In this document: one piece after another, positions 11,561-23,582 of the stretch | Numbering within the stretch: the stretch's first letter is position 1 | Layout of the letters: each line of letters opens with the position of its first letter | Assembly: GCA_029817715.1 (NCBI GenBank) | Contig: JARUPY010000605.1 | Span: forward strand, 1,364,001-1,428,000 | Direction: 5' to 3' | DNA: 64,000 nt | From: Melastoma dodecandrum | Taxonomy: Eukaryota; Streptophyta; Magnoliopsida; Myrtales; Melastomataceae | Notes under the pieces: generated by a model | Database searches by the model: none | What the model was told of the DNA's origin: nothing | The model's input: the letters and a program-made list of their open reading frames with translations, nothing else | Program-made: the position numbers and the translations under genes

Positions 11561-13149
11561 GCTATGTGGATTCTGGGTGGGTGTTCCGAAAGGTTGATGT
11601 CGGACTTTGACTCGCCCTAACACCGCCCTATCCCCAACATCAGTTTCTTTGAACGTTTTTTGTTTATTCATTCCGGGGAAGAATTTAAACCGTATCTCAA
11701 TAAACACGAACTTAGCCGGAGTTCCTTTTTCTTATCAAGCCTGCGGTTTTTCTGGTAAATTGTCAAAGGCAAACCTCACCTTTTTTGTTTTTTTTTACTT
11801 CTTCCCAATCAATCCTGGAGAAAATGCAAGATTACAAATCACCTCGGTTTCCCCTTTTCCCCATTGAGACCATGACAAGTATGCGCAAATGTTAATCAGA
11901 TTAGTTTTAACATTGAATAATAATATTGATTATATAAATCCGGGTTTCGGTAGAAGCCGCCGCAAGTTGTCAGGTGGCGCCCGCGCCCCTCCTAAAGCTC
12001 CAAATGGGGGGTTTCGCCACGTCATCCCCTGTTGTTGACCGGAACATTATTTTCTCCTCTCTCTTTCTTTCTTTTTTGGGTTCTCCCATGGTTCAACGCG
12101 GACAGTCGGAAATTCCAATGAGAAAAACCGTCTAATTAGTCAGTCTCCTTTCCCCTCGTCGATCATGAAGTAACATGTACACCAACAGAACCACTTTGTT
12201 TGGTATAATTACTTTTCAAATTATGTTTGGGAGTATTTTATCATGAATTGTTTCTTTGTTTTTCTTTGGGGGAGATTAAGATAGAGATTGGAATTCGGCC
12301 TGATTCTTTAATTCTTAGATCGGGTCATGGGGGGCGTCGAAAAGGGATGCGGGGTTTGGTATAAAAAGGGCCAATAGTTTTACATTTTGGTAGAGCTGTA
12401 CCCTGTGCGGGGCATATCTACTCGGAAGATGGGTCAATCCCTTGGAACATAATTAAGGTGAGATTATCGTAGGAGCATTGGGATGGATGGATGGATGGAT
12501 GGATTCGCAACTCAAAACCATTAAAGAGATCATATGCATGCATTCTGATATTGTGGCAAGGCCCTTGAATTTAGACTAGGGGCTTACGCGGCCGCCATCT
12601 GGAGTCGAACCCCATATAATGTCCCATGTACATGGATACTTAGGAGGCCACCTTGTCTGAAATCGCAGCTGGCGGTTTAGTGTGTATACGCGATTCATCC
12701 GCATCTTTCGCAAGAAATCCGGTTGGTATTCCTTCCTTTTTGCCCTCCTTGTCATCATTCAAAGATTTGTTTCCCAGCTTAAGATTATCGGAAAAGTCGA
12801 CTGCTTTTTCTCCATTTCTTTTTCTTATCACAGAAAAGTCAAAACGATCTGAAACTACCGTTTCATTGAACCAAAGCCGTCAGAGGCAATGCCAACAAAG
12901 TAAAGATTAGCAAAAAGGGGGCATCCAAACCTCAAACCCTGTTCTTATCATCTCATTATTTCTCTTCCTTTCCCTCGAATTATATTTTCAGAAACACATC
13001 ACTTCATTTTTCTAACGCGTTCTTTCATTACACACAAAAAAAAAGAACATGTCGTACCAAGTGTCGTATCCTTTATGTTTGCACCTCGGGGACTTAGGGG
13101 AATGTTTATTCGCCAAATAGTCGGGGAGAACACGAATTAACGTGTCGGG
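11561..13149. other. Intergenic region between the P450 and a Copia remnant
   Basis: No gene was recognised. The region contains the P450 promoter side, a GGAT tetranucleotide repeat at 12481-12504, and otherwise unremarkable sequence. Short open frames on both strands around 12600-12900 overlap each other and show no domain. Confidence 0.5.
12481..12504. repeat. (GGAT)6 microsatellite
   Basis: Six perfect GGAT units in a row; a simple sequence repeat likely to vary in length between individuals. Confidence 0.9.
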
Positions 13150-16100
13150 TTAGTGCCAAACCAACTGTTCCCCAACTTTGTTTTTCGGTCGATCACTCGG
13201 CATTATCGAGCACCCCCCACTGGTATATTTTACCCTTATATTTCAAACTCGAGTGACAACTTGCATCATATGCTGTTTGTTGTAATTTTGAATGCGGAAT
13301 TTCTGAGTCATAAGAATGCCTTACTTGCAAAATGTACGTGTCAGCTCTTTCCTTAGCAAGTTCAATCATCTTCCATCATGATAGGGCAATAAAACAAATA
13401 TTTTTGAGAAAGATGACAGAATACAAACCAGTCCTCATGAGTTGACTTACCGAAATTAAACTGAGAGTGAAAGATGGAATCAACAGGACATTTTTAAGTA
13501 TGAAAGAATGATGAAGAACAACAAATCCTACGGCAAACACAGGTGCCCTTTGACCAGTAGGAAGACAAACTGGTATATTTTGCACAGGTTTAGAATCAAT
13601 CAAACAACAATATGATTTGTGGCACCTGTGTCTATCACCCATGGAAAGATCAAAAAATGGTTTTGTTATATTAGCACAAATACATATACATGTTGCATTA
13701 GAAAAATTTTCAACAGGTTTTGCAGAAGTTGATGACTCATTTATGACAAAACGAGATGACATTGTGACCGGATGAGAATGAAGCTGCCCTTTTTTATCAT
13801 TAAACATGGCCATGAGTTAGTGAACTTGTTCCTGAATATCATTGAACCCTATTGGATCGTTTATGTACACGAAGAGGGGGGTGAATTAGTGTTTATCACT
13901 TTTTCGCCCTTTCTCAGCGTATGCGGAAGCGTACTGTATCACAGCAAAGCGTTTATCAGAAGTAAGATCGACTCGCTGTAAGCGTTACGATTTTGATCAT
14001 TAGATACTCGTATGGATGTAAGCACGATCGTAAGGGACACAGTTGTTCTATAGTGATTCGGCCTTAATCGACCTAAGTCCACTTTCCACCGTAGAGGTGA
14101 TTCTACTATATAAATATAATGAGTGCAAATGAACCTTTTGTACTAGGTTTTGGGTATCTCAACAAGTGAGATTTAAAATCCTTTATAAGAGGATATCACT
14201 CCTGGACAACGATCAGCTCCTCACACAGTGGACGTCTTCTTGTTTCCAGCAGAATGATGCTCACACTCAGCAGATGATCAGCTCTCAAGATGAGCCTGTA
14301 AGCACTCAAGAGACAACTACAAAGAGTCAGAGAACAAAAGAGATAAAACAGGGATTGGTTCCTCACACAGCGTAACCTGACTTCTCACACAGCGAAGTCA
14401 CGGTATCCGTCCTACACTAAGTTCGAACGTGCACTGTTACCACAGTCGTGAATCACTGCACTGCACACACAGTGCCTAGGGTGGAATTTTCAGCTCCGGC
14501 GGCTCCCACGCAACCTGCTCTACTGTCCTTCTAACAGCACCCATGTGCTCAAGAGGACATTTTTCCACTCCGGCGGCGTTCCCAACTCCTGCTCTACCCT
14601 GCAGGCATGAGACTTCTGACGCGCACCCGCAAGTGCGTGTCTAACAGCTCAAACTCGGTAGGTTTGAGACTTCCCTGCAAAAAGACACGACAAAAACGGC
14701 TTTTTGCTGATGGGTCAGCAACTGGTTACTGCAATCAGCACATTTATTCACTTAGCTTCCCTTAGACGATTCGTTAGCCGCTCTTGATGCACCAAGGATA
14801 CACAGTCTCTCTCACGATGACCAAGGTGGCACACAGCCCTTGGGACTCCCACACGCAGATTGCGAGAGGTAAGAACTAGGCGATCACTTAACACCTTCCG
14901 TTCTCCGCCGATCACACAGCTCCTCAAAGCTTCACACAGATCACACAGGCTTTGGACAACCACACAGACAACACAGATTCGTTGTTGAGTGTATGAATGT
15001 CGTCTGATAATTTGTTTCCCTAAAACCGGTTTTCAACACGCTATAATCAGGATCAACGGACACCTACTTAACAGTCACAACAACCAAGAAGGAAAGGATT
15101 CTTTGTCGGCTTCTTAATTCGTATAATTTGATCCAATCATCATCAGAATGTTATCTGAATGTTGTTTCAATCATTAGCCACGTCAAACCAGGAATAACAA
15201 TATTCCTTAATGACAGTAGAGATAAGATAGGAAATAACATATTGCTACAATTAGATATTCTATTTGCAAATATCTCCAAACATAGCTATCTGATCCTCAC
15301 ACGTGATTATCTCATAAAGATAATATATTTAATCATAAATATGATAAGATCACAATAATTAAGCTGAAATAATAATTATTCCTTCATTTTGGTAATTGTA
15401 GCGCAGTATTGCTGTACACATTTGCTGTAGTGTAGCAACACACTTCTCAAGCGGTACAGTAACGCATTTCTCATCATCAAAACTAAGGTTAACAAACCCT
15501 GTACCAGTTGATTTACCACTTGAGTCTACCCCAGGTACCACAGCAGCATGATGATAACCTCCTCCATTATGAAAAGCTGCAAAATTACTTCCAACATATC
15601 TTCCCTTTCTCAATATATTAGAAAGCCAATTATATGAAAATATCAATTAGTATGTTCCTTTCTTCCCATAATGAACACAGACCAAATTTTGCCTTTTCAT
15701 TTTTCTCTTCGGGTCATAAGATCCAGACCCTGTTGGTGCAATTGAAGCCATGGATTCCATTCCTGCTGTAGAGTTTTCTATCGACACACTCTTTGATAAG
15801 ATTCTTCTTGTATCACCATATTATAAACTTCATCAAGCAAAGGAAATGGCTTCATAAATAAAATTCTACTCTTCAAACCATCAAACTGTCCATTCAGCCC
15901 AAACAAAAACCTATAGACATAATCTTCCATCCGTGCTTCAACAAAGTCCTTGAAACACTCTTCTCGTCACTTTCCACACTTACAATGTGGCAATGGCCTT
16001 AAATGCTTCAATTCTTCTCAAATTCCATTAAGCTGCGTATAATAATCATCAACTGATTTATTTCTTTGGACAACAGTCATTAACATTCGCTGCATCTTAC

Positions 16101-16455
16101 CAATCTTCGCTTTATCTGGATGTGCATAACATTTCTTCAAAACTGTCCAGATTTCAGCTGTTGAAATCATGAAGAAAACATTGCTTGCAATCGATTCTGT
16201 AACAGATCTTAGAATCCATGATACAAATAACGTGTTGCACCTTTTCCAGGCCATATACATCGCATCATTCGTGTCAGGTACTGTAATACTCTCATCTATA
16301 AAGACCAGCTTATTCATGAACACTAATGTCATCTCAAACGAATGACTCCAAGTATAATAGTCCATTCCATTCAATGGCGGCGAGATCACGATGGAGCTAA
16401 GCGTATCTGACTGACTTATGTGGAACGAAGATGTTGGATCATCAATCAATCCCAT
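13150..16455 (-). pseudogene. Broken Copia gag and protease remnant
   Basis: From 16455 leftwards the frame encodes a Copia gag N-terminus with the LNGMDYYTWSHSF pattern (the 'L-x-G-x-N-Y-x-x-W' region of plant Copia gag) and a following helical part. Further on, after frame breaks near 16000-15650, comes low-complexity gag sequence. Beyond the inserted LTR at 13844-13376 is a protease-like region (VLLIPSFTLSLISVSQL), then a pre-integrase-like stretch to about 13200. No zinc knuckle or integrase was found. Stops and the 1.65-kb insertion make it non-functional. Confidence 0.7.
13850..15494 (-). repeat. Solo LTR of a Sirevirus-like Copia family
   Basis: The reverse complement starts TGTTAACCTTAG at 15494 and ends CCAATA at 13850, the same termini as the LTRs at 48788-49956 and 59866-62231 (the canonical terminal CA is changed to TA). 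Direct 5-bp duplications AACCC flank it at 13845-13849 and 15495-15499. Relative to the 2.37-kb LTR it lacks about 0.4 kb just after its 5' end. With no internal domain, it is a solo LTR left by LTR-LTR recombination, sitting inside the older Copia remnant. Confidence 0.88.
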
Positions 16456-16589
16456 ACTTCTAGTCAGATTTGCTCAAGACGAAATCGAATTCACCCGCTC
16501 TGTTACTCCTCTGTCAATCGAAACCGACACCGGATTCTGTTGTCCGCCAGTTGTTCCAGTCACCACCGCAGCGAAAGATCGCCGTTCCC

Positions 16590-16601
16590 GCTCTGATACC
16601 A
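16590..16601 (-). other. Primer-binding site (initiator tRNA-Met type)
   Basis: On the minus strand TGGTATCAGAGC, the standard Copia primer-binding site complementary to the 3' end of initiator tRNA-Met. It separates the LTR from the gag region. Confidence 0.8.
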
Positions 16602-16910
16602 TCTCAACAGAGACTGGAACTCTTCCGATCAGGAACAAACACGGAGTAAGAAGAGCAGATGAAAAAGAAAAGTTGTTGTAACCGTGTAACTGTAATTCTC
16701 ATTAACCACTCAATGTCTGGTATTACACGCTTATCTATGGAACAACCAACTACATAAGAAGCTAATGATACAAGCGTGTAATTCACTGCCTCCACCGTCT
16801 TCAATTATGCAGCTGCCATTCTTTGTTTATCTTCACAGTAAAGGTCTCTACAAACTGCTCCAAAAACGAACAAAGATAAACTGACCGTCACGTTCACATT
16901 TTTGTTGACA
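16602..16910 (-). repeat. 5' LTR of the truncated Copia element
   Basis: On the minus strand this begins TGTCAACA at 16910 and runs to the primer-binding site. There is no second copy in the window, so the borders rest on the TG start and the position of the binding site. Confidence 0.5.
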
Positions 16911-19684
16911 AGGCTAAGGATTTTTTGCCGTCTTTGAACACAGCTCCTTTCTTCTTCTTCGGCGGAATAGTAAATCATAGAAAAAAGAATATATAATTGA
17001 CAAAGATGGTACCAGGAAGTGAGCGAAACACTATCACCTCACTTGCGAGCATTTGGTAATAATATTTTTGGGCGCGTAATTTCGCTCATCATTGACTCTC
17101 GTCATCACATCGATATTATAAATTCCGGCCGAATTATAGGACTTGGTCATAAGCGAAAAAGATAAAAGAGAAAACAAACAACACGACTCATTCCTTCCGA
17201 CTCTTTTCCGTCCAGACCCCCCACCCAAAACCCTTCTTCGTTTCGCCTTTCCTATTTCGTAAGATACAGCATGACACTTTCACTAACTTTACAGTACAAA
17301 TGCAACACTTACTGAGGCATATCGTTTCTGACTTTGCTGACAACGACGGGGAAGCGAGATCTCATCCCCCAAAACAAGTTCATTTCTGGAAAAACGAAGA
17401 AATAAAATGGCCGGCGCTCCCTTCGGATCGCAACGTTTTTCATGAAATGTCACGCAAAAAAGTCCATCTCTGTTCCAAATAACGATTCCCTACCACCAAG
17501 AAAAGCGAAGTATTCATCATTTTTTTTTAATTCAAATAAAATAGTCTGGTATTTTGTTTCTCATCAAAAAGCCATGCGTGTTTTTTTTTTTTTTTTTGGA
17601 ATCGATGAGTCGCTTTCCCGAGTTTCTCGGGATGAATGTCAGAGATTTGATGAGGAAGGAGTCGGTGGTGAATGAAATCATAATGCAACTCCACTCCCAC
17701 CCATAAAGGAAATAATGGGGATTTCTCACAACCGCCCTACATTGGCCCCTATGTCATTGCATCCGTAGGCAATATTTTTGTTCCTAACCCAAGCACCGAC
17801 TCCGTTTTAATCATCTCAAATTAAATTAAATTATTTTTTTTAAAAAAGCCCATTTACCAATTACCGCAATTCAAAATTAAGAAAAGAGGAAGACCCTGCC
17901 TTGCCTGAATCAGGCAAAATGAATAAACAAATCCAAAAAACCAAACGAATGTCCTCTGTAGTTCCAACGAGATTCACGACGTACACGTGCAATCTTGTTA
18001 TTACTTCACACGGCCGCAAAAAAATGTTCCGGCGGGGAGAAAGGACACCCCCACCCCCCAACCCCACCATGTGGACGGCTAGGAGGGGATGGGAGTTCCC
18101 GCAATTTCATAAAGTGGAAAAACCACTATTCCAGGTATGGTTGTACTCCAATTGAGAAATCCTTATCGTTATTGCTCTTTTCTTGTGTTTATTTGTGAAA
18201 GTATTAAGCTTTAATACCTTAAAATTATATTATGAGTGAAGATAACACTTAGAAATTATACCTACAGTTGTATACCAAAGAGAATCGGGGGTACAACTGA
18301 GGGGAGGGCAAAGGGAGTGCAAGGAAATTTGGACTAGAGGATGGATGAGTTCTCGTCAGCGTATGAGGTTTCCATCCCCCACGAGAATTTTGGGTGTGGC
18401 GGTGGCAGGCGTGAATACGTGCAACCACGACTTAAAAACCCTCATGTTAATTCTGGGGATATGCCCGTCAAGTGTCAGACTGCGTGTTTGGAATGAATTC
18501 TTCGGTTCTATGCGATTCTATTTAAGTCAGGGGGAGGGAAGTACGAACCCTAGCTGATATTTATTACCTTGTACTTACGTTTAAGCCTTACAACTATTAA
18601 CGAGATCAAGTTACTATAAGTTATTGTATTGTTAATTCTTTTATTGATATATGAGAAAATTTTGGTTATTCGTTATGAAGAAATGGAATTTCCGAGGAGC
18701 TGTTTACGCGTGTTCGTGGTAGGTCGCGTTCGGAGTAGGCGGGGAAACATGCTGTGGGAAAAACACATTCCTCATACTGTCAACAGATGAGTCCGGGGTT
18801 CAAAGGCATGATGGCCGGCAGGCTGCCATAATTTTACTAGACATCACAGGAAGAACATTAAGTAGAGGATGCCCCAACTTCAATATGTTAACCTTACTTC
18901 TTGGACCCGGCTATGCAAAAACAAGTTTAAGGGATTTTTCAAAAGTTATCAAGGATGACTGATCCTAATTCCTAATGCTCAAACCAAAAAAAAAACATAA
19001 TATGAACGCTCGTGTCTCTGTCTTCGTGTAGTGACGATGGAGCAAGGGTTAGGCCGGACTGCAGTTATTAGCATAAGGATGAAGGGCTTCATAACCAGTG
19101 GCGAAGTCATAAAAAAGAAATCGGAGGGGCCAAATTGAACAATAACAAATTTAAAGGGTAATTTTAATTTTTTTATAAAAACCAGCGGGCTCTCCTTAAT
19201 TTTTTTTTTTTTTTTTACAGAAACCAGGAGCTCCCCTTAACTTTTTTCTTTTGTAAAAAACAGGGGGCTCCCACGAGGTGTTTGATAACACAAGCTGGTC
19301 AAAGGACGCGAGAAAATCCAAACAGGTCGATGATACTTAAAAGTACAATTGAAAGGACAAAATTATGGTTATTATAGTAAAGACACGTTCTTGGATGCAC
19401 GTCATAAGGCCCGACGGTTACTATAGTTTAATGTGTCTTTTAACTGCACCATAACATGTGATGGTTCCCTTGATCAACACATATCCTTTTGCATGTCGTG
19501 TAATTAGGAGTGGTATAGCTACTAAAGACATTTTATTCTAAGAAATACTACAATCACTTTTTGCGTAGATAAAAGGTTACGATATAGGTGTCTCTCCAAT
19601 TTTTGCTATTCTCTTTCTTGTTTCCTCGTTTCTCCCACAATGGTATCTACGAGTAGGGTAAGTTTTTGAATTCTTTATTGTGAC
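16911..19684. other. Gene-free region
   Basis: No gene was recognised on either strand. It contains poly-T tracts at about 17521-17530 and 17580-17597, a C-rich tract near 18048-18065, and near 19098 a CAGTGGCGAAG sequence that resembles one end of some small non-autonomous transposons, followed by two imperfect repeats ending in poly-T. None of these could be closed into a defined element. Confidence 0.45.
19677..19684. repeat. hAT target-site duplication, left copy
   Basis: ATTGTGAC, identical to 23575-23582; an 8-bp target duplication as made by hAT transposases. Confidence 0.92.
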
Positions 19685-22600
19685 TAGGGGTGAGCATTCG
19701 GTGTTCCAAATCCGAACCAAACCAAATACCGAAATTCCAAATTCCAAAATTTTATTTTTTTATGTTCCAAATACCGAACCGAATACCGAAGTTCCAAATA
19801 CCAAACTACCGAAAATATTTCGGTAGTTCGGTTCGGTATTTGGATCTTCCAAATTTTATTTGGGCCGAAAATGGGCCTAAAGAAAATAAAAATGGGCCGG
19901 GCCCATAGATTTAGAAATTCAAGCCCATATTTTAAAATCCACATAATAAAAAATCAAATTCATAATTTGAACAAATTAAAGAAAACACAATAAAAACATC
20001 CACATAATAAAATCAAACAAAAACTCCAAATCCAGAAAGGCCCTTCAGTCTTGATTCTTCAACCCCAAGAGATTAAAATCATCCATGAAAGTAATCTCAT
20101 TCCAATGTAAGTGCGGACAATCCTAGCATTAACGAGATAAGAGTATTAATTTCATACAAATATCAACATTAAACATTCATAAGGAAAACTATGACATAAA
20201 GATTACCATGTTCGAATTGTTCTTGTTCAAAAGGATCTTCGAGTAACTCTTCACTTGAGTTTTCTTGGCGAATCCAATCTTGTGTGCACATAATTGCCTC
20301 AATACTCTTAGCACCCAAAGAACTTCTAAAAGAATCAATTACTCGTCCACCTATTAGATATTGAAAAATATTAGTTTGAAAAATAAATAATAGAATGAAA
20401 ATATCATATAAGTTAAGAAGATGTGAAAAAACTTACTTGTGCTAAATGCGGACTCGGAAGCAACCGTGGAAATTGGTATGGCTAGAATATCACGAGCCAT
20501 TTGGGCAAGTATGGGAAATCTAATAGCATTGACTTTCCAATATGTCAAAATATCAAACTTTGAATTAGCAACTTCCGTATCTTCTCCCAAATATTTGTCC
20601 AACTCCGATCTATCACATTTATCGCCACCCTTCTTCCTCTTCATTCTCTCCAACCTTTGCAATAATCTCATATCACTATCTATTATAAATGTCTTAGATG
20701 ATTGACCTTTATCGACAGCATCACCATCACTCCCATCATTAGTCATTACATCTTCACCATTCTCCGCAATCCATTTCTTTTTGTACTCCGCAAACATATC
20801 ATAAAGAGTGCTTCTCACTTGAGAAATCATAGCATCAGCCTTGTCAAGATATATGTCATTCAAACACAGCTCAACATAATCAAACTTCTGACGAGGATCA
20901 AAAACAACTGCGATAAAGATCAACTTATTCATTTTTTCCACATCACCCCAATACTTATGATACTTCTCTAACATATTTGTGGCCAAAATAACCAAGTCCA
21001 CATCAGGGGATTCTTGCCATTCTCGCAAAGCCTCATGAAGATTTGCTAGCTCATGAAAGAAGACATTACAAGTAACAAACTTTGATCCAGAAACTTTCAA
21101 AGTAAGCTCATAAAAGTACTTAAGATGTGTGACAAGTCTTCCCACATTTCCCCAATCAAATGAGCTTGGTATCATGCAAATCCCACTGTCATTTTCAAGA
21201 TCTTTTCTAAAACTTGTGTTTTCATCATCATATCTCTCAAAGGCCTTCTCAAACTTGATTGCTGATTCTAACATTAAATACGTTGAATTCCATCTCGTTG
21301 GCACATCCAACACCAAAAAAGCTTTACTATCAATCTTCTCGGCAATTGCACACTCCTTAAACTTTAACAATCTTTGAGGAGAAGATCTAATGTAAGCAAT
21401 AGCTTCTCGAACTTTTTTCACCGAGTCAATCATCATATTCAATCCGTCCTTCACAATTAAATTGATAATATGTGCAACACATCTCATATGAAGAAACTCA
21501 CATCTCATCACACTCTCTTCTTTGTTGCAATACTTTTCTTTCAAAAAACGAATTGCAACATCATTTGAACTAGCATTGTCCACGGTGATGGTCATAATCT
21601 TTTCTAAACACCATTCACGCATGCATCTATCAATGGCAACCCCAATATCTTTCCCCTTATGTGATGTAACTGGAATAAAACTCACTATTCGCTTCTGCAA
21701 CTCCCAATTCTCATCAATGTAGTGAGCAGTCAAACACATATAATTGACTCTCTGAATAGAAGTCCAAGTATCAGTAGTCAAACAAACTCTTTGACGCGAC
21801 TTCTTAAAATACTCTTTCAGTTTCTCCTTTTCAAGCGAAAACATGTCAATCACATCACGTTGTATTGTCCACCTTGAAGGAACTTTAAACTTAGGATATA
21901 CAACATTCATAAAATGAATGAATTCTGGCCTAGAAACAAACTTGAATGGAAGCTCAGCAGATATCACCAAGTGCACCAAAGATTTCCTAATTGTTTCATG
22001 ATCGCACCTGATAACAGTCATGTCTTTTGGATTGTTAGAATCACCTCCAGGTTTAAATCCGAGGATTGTCTGTGTTGAATTGGTTGACTTGATCCTTTCC
22101 TTGCACGTCGCGTTGTGACTCTTTAGCGAAGACGTCCCATTTTTCTTAGTATCTGCTCTCACTTCTACTCCACACGCTTTGCATCGTGCCAGCATTACAC
22201 CATCGGGACCTTCAAATCTCTCATAATCTATCCATAAAGTCGATCTTAAAGCCATTTGCTTCCTCTTTTTTCCATCAGACGTAACGAATGTGGATATTGA
22301 AGCTGACTGACTAGCGGATGATCCCACCATCGGCACAGAATCACTATTCATCTACATAAGGAGAAAACTTTAGATTAACTACAATAATCGAAACTATCGA
22401 GAAGAAAAAACATAAGAGGTTTAGCATAATCTGATCATCAAGGTGGACGTCGATCGCGTGCCTTATAAGCAAGAACACGGTGAACTGCAACGCAGGTCCC
22501 ACACGAGAAACACGATCATTAACCAAAACCACGGGTTGATTTAGGGAAGAGGATTAACGAACATTCACCAAACCCAACCACAACAACAACAACAGAAAAG

Positions 22601-23574
22601 AACAGGAAAACAAGATGATACCCACATAAATCAATTATGAAGTTGTGCCAATCACAAAGGTTTGCAAGAGGAGTTTTTTTTTTCATTTTATAGGTGGATA
22701 GAAAACATATTATCCACACATACATCGATCAAGGTGGTTTAAACTCCGTTTTTCCTAGATCAAGGATAATCAAGGATAATCAATTCCGATCATACATTCC
22801 TAGAGGTCATTGCATTAGTTTCATTTCTAAAGGGCTCAACAAAAGCAATGTAAAAGAAAATGACAAATTTTAAGCACCTACGCTAAAACAGGCTGATTTT
22901 CCATCCATGTTAAGCACCTACGAAAATGACAAATGACAAAGGGCTGATTTGCCTTGGATGAAAATGACCGAGCGACAATTGGTTTTTCCTAATGAAAGTG
23001 GTATACTGCAGAACGTTTAGGTTGTGATAGACTTAAATATGCGTAAGTCATGCGGGAGGACAACCTCAGTCGAAGCCTTCGACTCAAACAATCACATGAC
23101 TTGAGGACAACCTAGAAGCTGGTAGACCAAAACAAGGCCAGGGGGAGAAAACCCTAAATCACAAGAACCCACTGGAAGCAGAGTAAACGGGAGGCTGTTA
23201 CCTGCTCAAAATCCCCTTTTTCGTCGTCGTCTATCCGGAACCCCAAAACCACCGCCGATTGCCGCGAGCTGTCCCTGAGGCCACCCAAGAATCGTGCGGG
23301 AAAGTAGTGAATGGGGAGTAGGAGCTAGGTGAAAGAAGACCCTGAATGGACCGGGCTAGGCCCAACAAAAAATTTAAAATCAAGCCCAATAAAAAATTCG
23401 GTAATTTGGAATACCGATTTTTTTTTCAAAAATACCAAACACCGAACCGAAACCGAATTTCAATTAAAATAAAAAACCGAATCAAATACCATATTCCGAA
23501 CACCGAATTCCAAATACCGAAATGACGAAAATTCGGTTCGGTATTTGGAATTCCAAACTTTTTGCTCACCCCTA
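19685..23574 (-). mobile_element. Complete hAT-superfamily DNA transposon
   Basis: The element is 3,890 bp with perfect 11-bp terminal inverted repeats TAGGGGTGAGC, flanked by an exact 8-bp target duplication ATTGTGAC at 19677-19684 and 23575-23582, the hAT hallmark. Both subterminal regions (about 19690-19860 and 23390-23560) are packed with degenerate copies of AAATACCGAA and its complement, which probably serve as transposase binding sites. It carries one transposase gene on the minus strand. The identical termini and exact duplication point to a fairly recent insertion and possible autonomy. Confidence 0.93.
20097..22351 (-). CDS. hAT transposase (zinc-finger BED, RICESLEEPER-like)
   Basis: This catalyses cut-and-paste transposition of the surrounding element. 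The long exon 20437-22351 joins exons 20207-20350 and 20097-20122 with matching phases, giving 694 residues and no internal stop. A BED zinc finger has C57, C60, H79 and C83 (CX2C-X18-HX3C). The RNase H-like catalytic core includes the TTDTWTS and TVDNASSND aspartate motifs and the VPTRWNSTYLML block. The C-terminal hAT dimerisation domain contains the SESAFSTSGR block, which is only completed by splicing at 20436/20350; without the splice the frame would read into intron. It resembles domesticated RICESLEEPER/DAYSLEEPER proteins, but it still sits between perfect termini, so I read it as an active-type transposase. The last eight residues depend on an inferred small exon. Confidence 0.87.
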
Positions 23575-23582
23575 ATTGTGAC
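23575..23582. repeat. hAT target-site duplication, right copy
   Basis: ATTGTGAC, identical to 19677-19684. Confidence 0.92.

Larger units (their letters stand above)
13150..16910 (-). mobile_element. Truncated Ty1/Copia retrotransposon, minus strand
   Basis: In minus orientation the order is an LTR at about 16602-16910, a tRNA-Met-type primer-binding site, a gag-like region and a protease to pre-integrase region. No integrase, reverse transcriptase or second LTR follows, so the element is 3'-truncated; its left edge near 13150 is approximate. It was later split by a solo LTR at 13850-15494. The coding parts contain stops and frame changes, so it cannot move on its own. Confidence 0.75.

Noticed and set aside
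12590..12630. tRNA-like GTTCGACTCC on the minus strand
   Set aside because: The putative T-arm has a 5-nt loop instead of 7 and no D-arm, anticodon arm or acceptor stem can be formed around it.
19098..19277. Possible miniature element starting CAGTGGCGAAG
   Set aside because: Only one end resembles known termini; the other end and a duplication are missing.
20354..20436. Hydrophobic C-terminus of the unspliced transposase frame
   Set aside because: It is intron sequence: splicing at 20436/20350 restores the conserved hAT dimerisation block.
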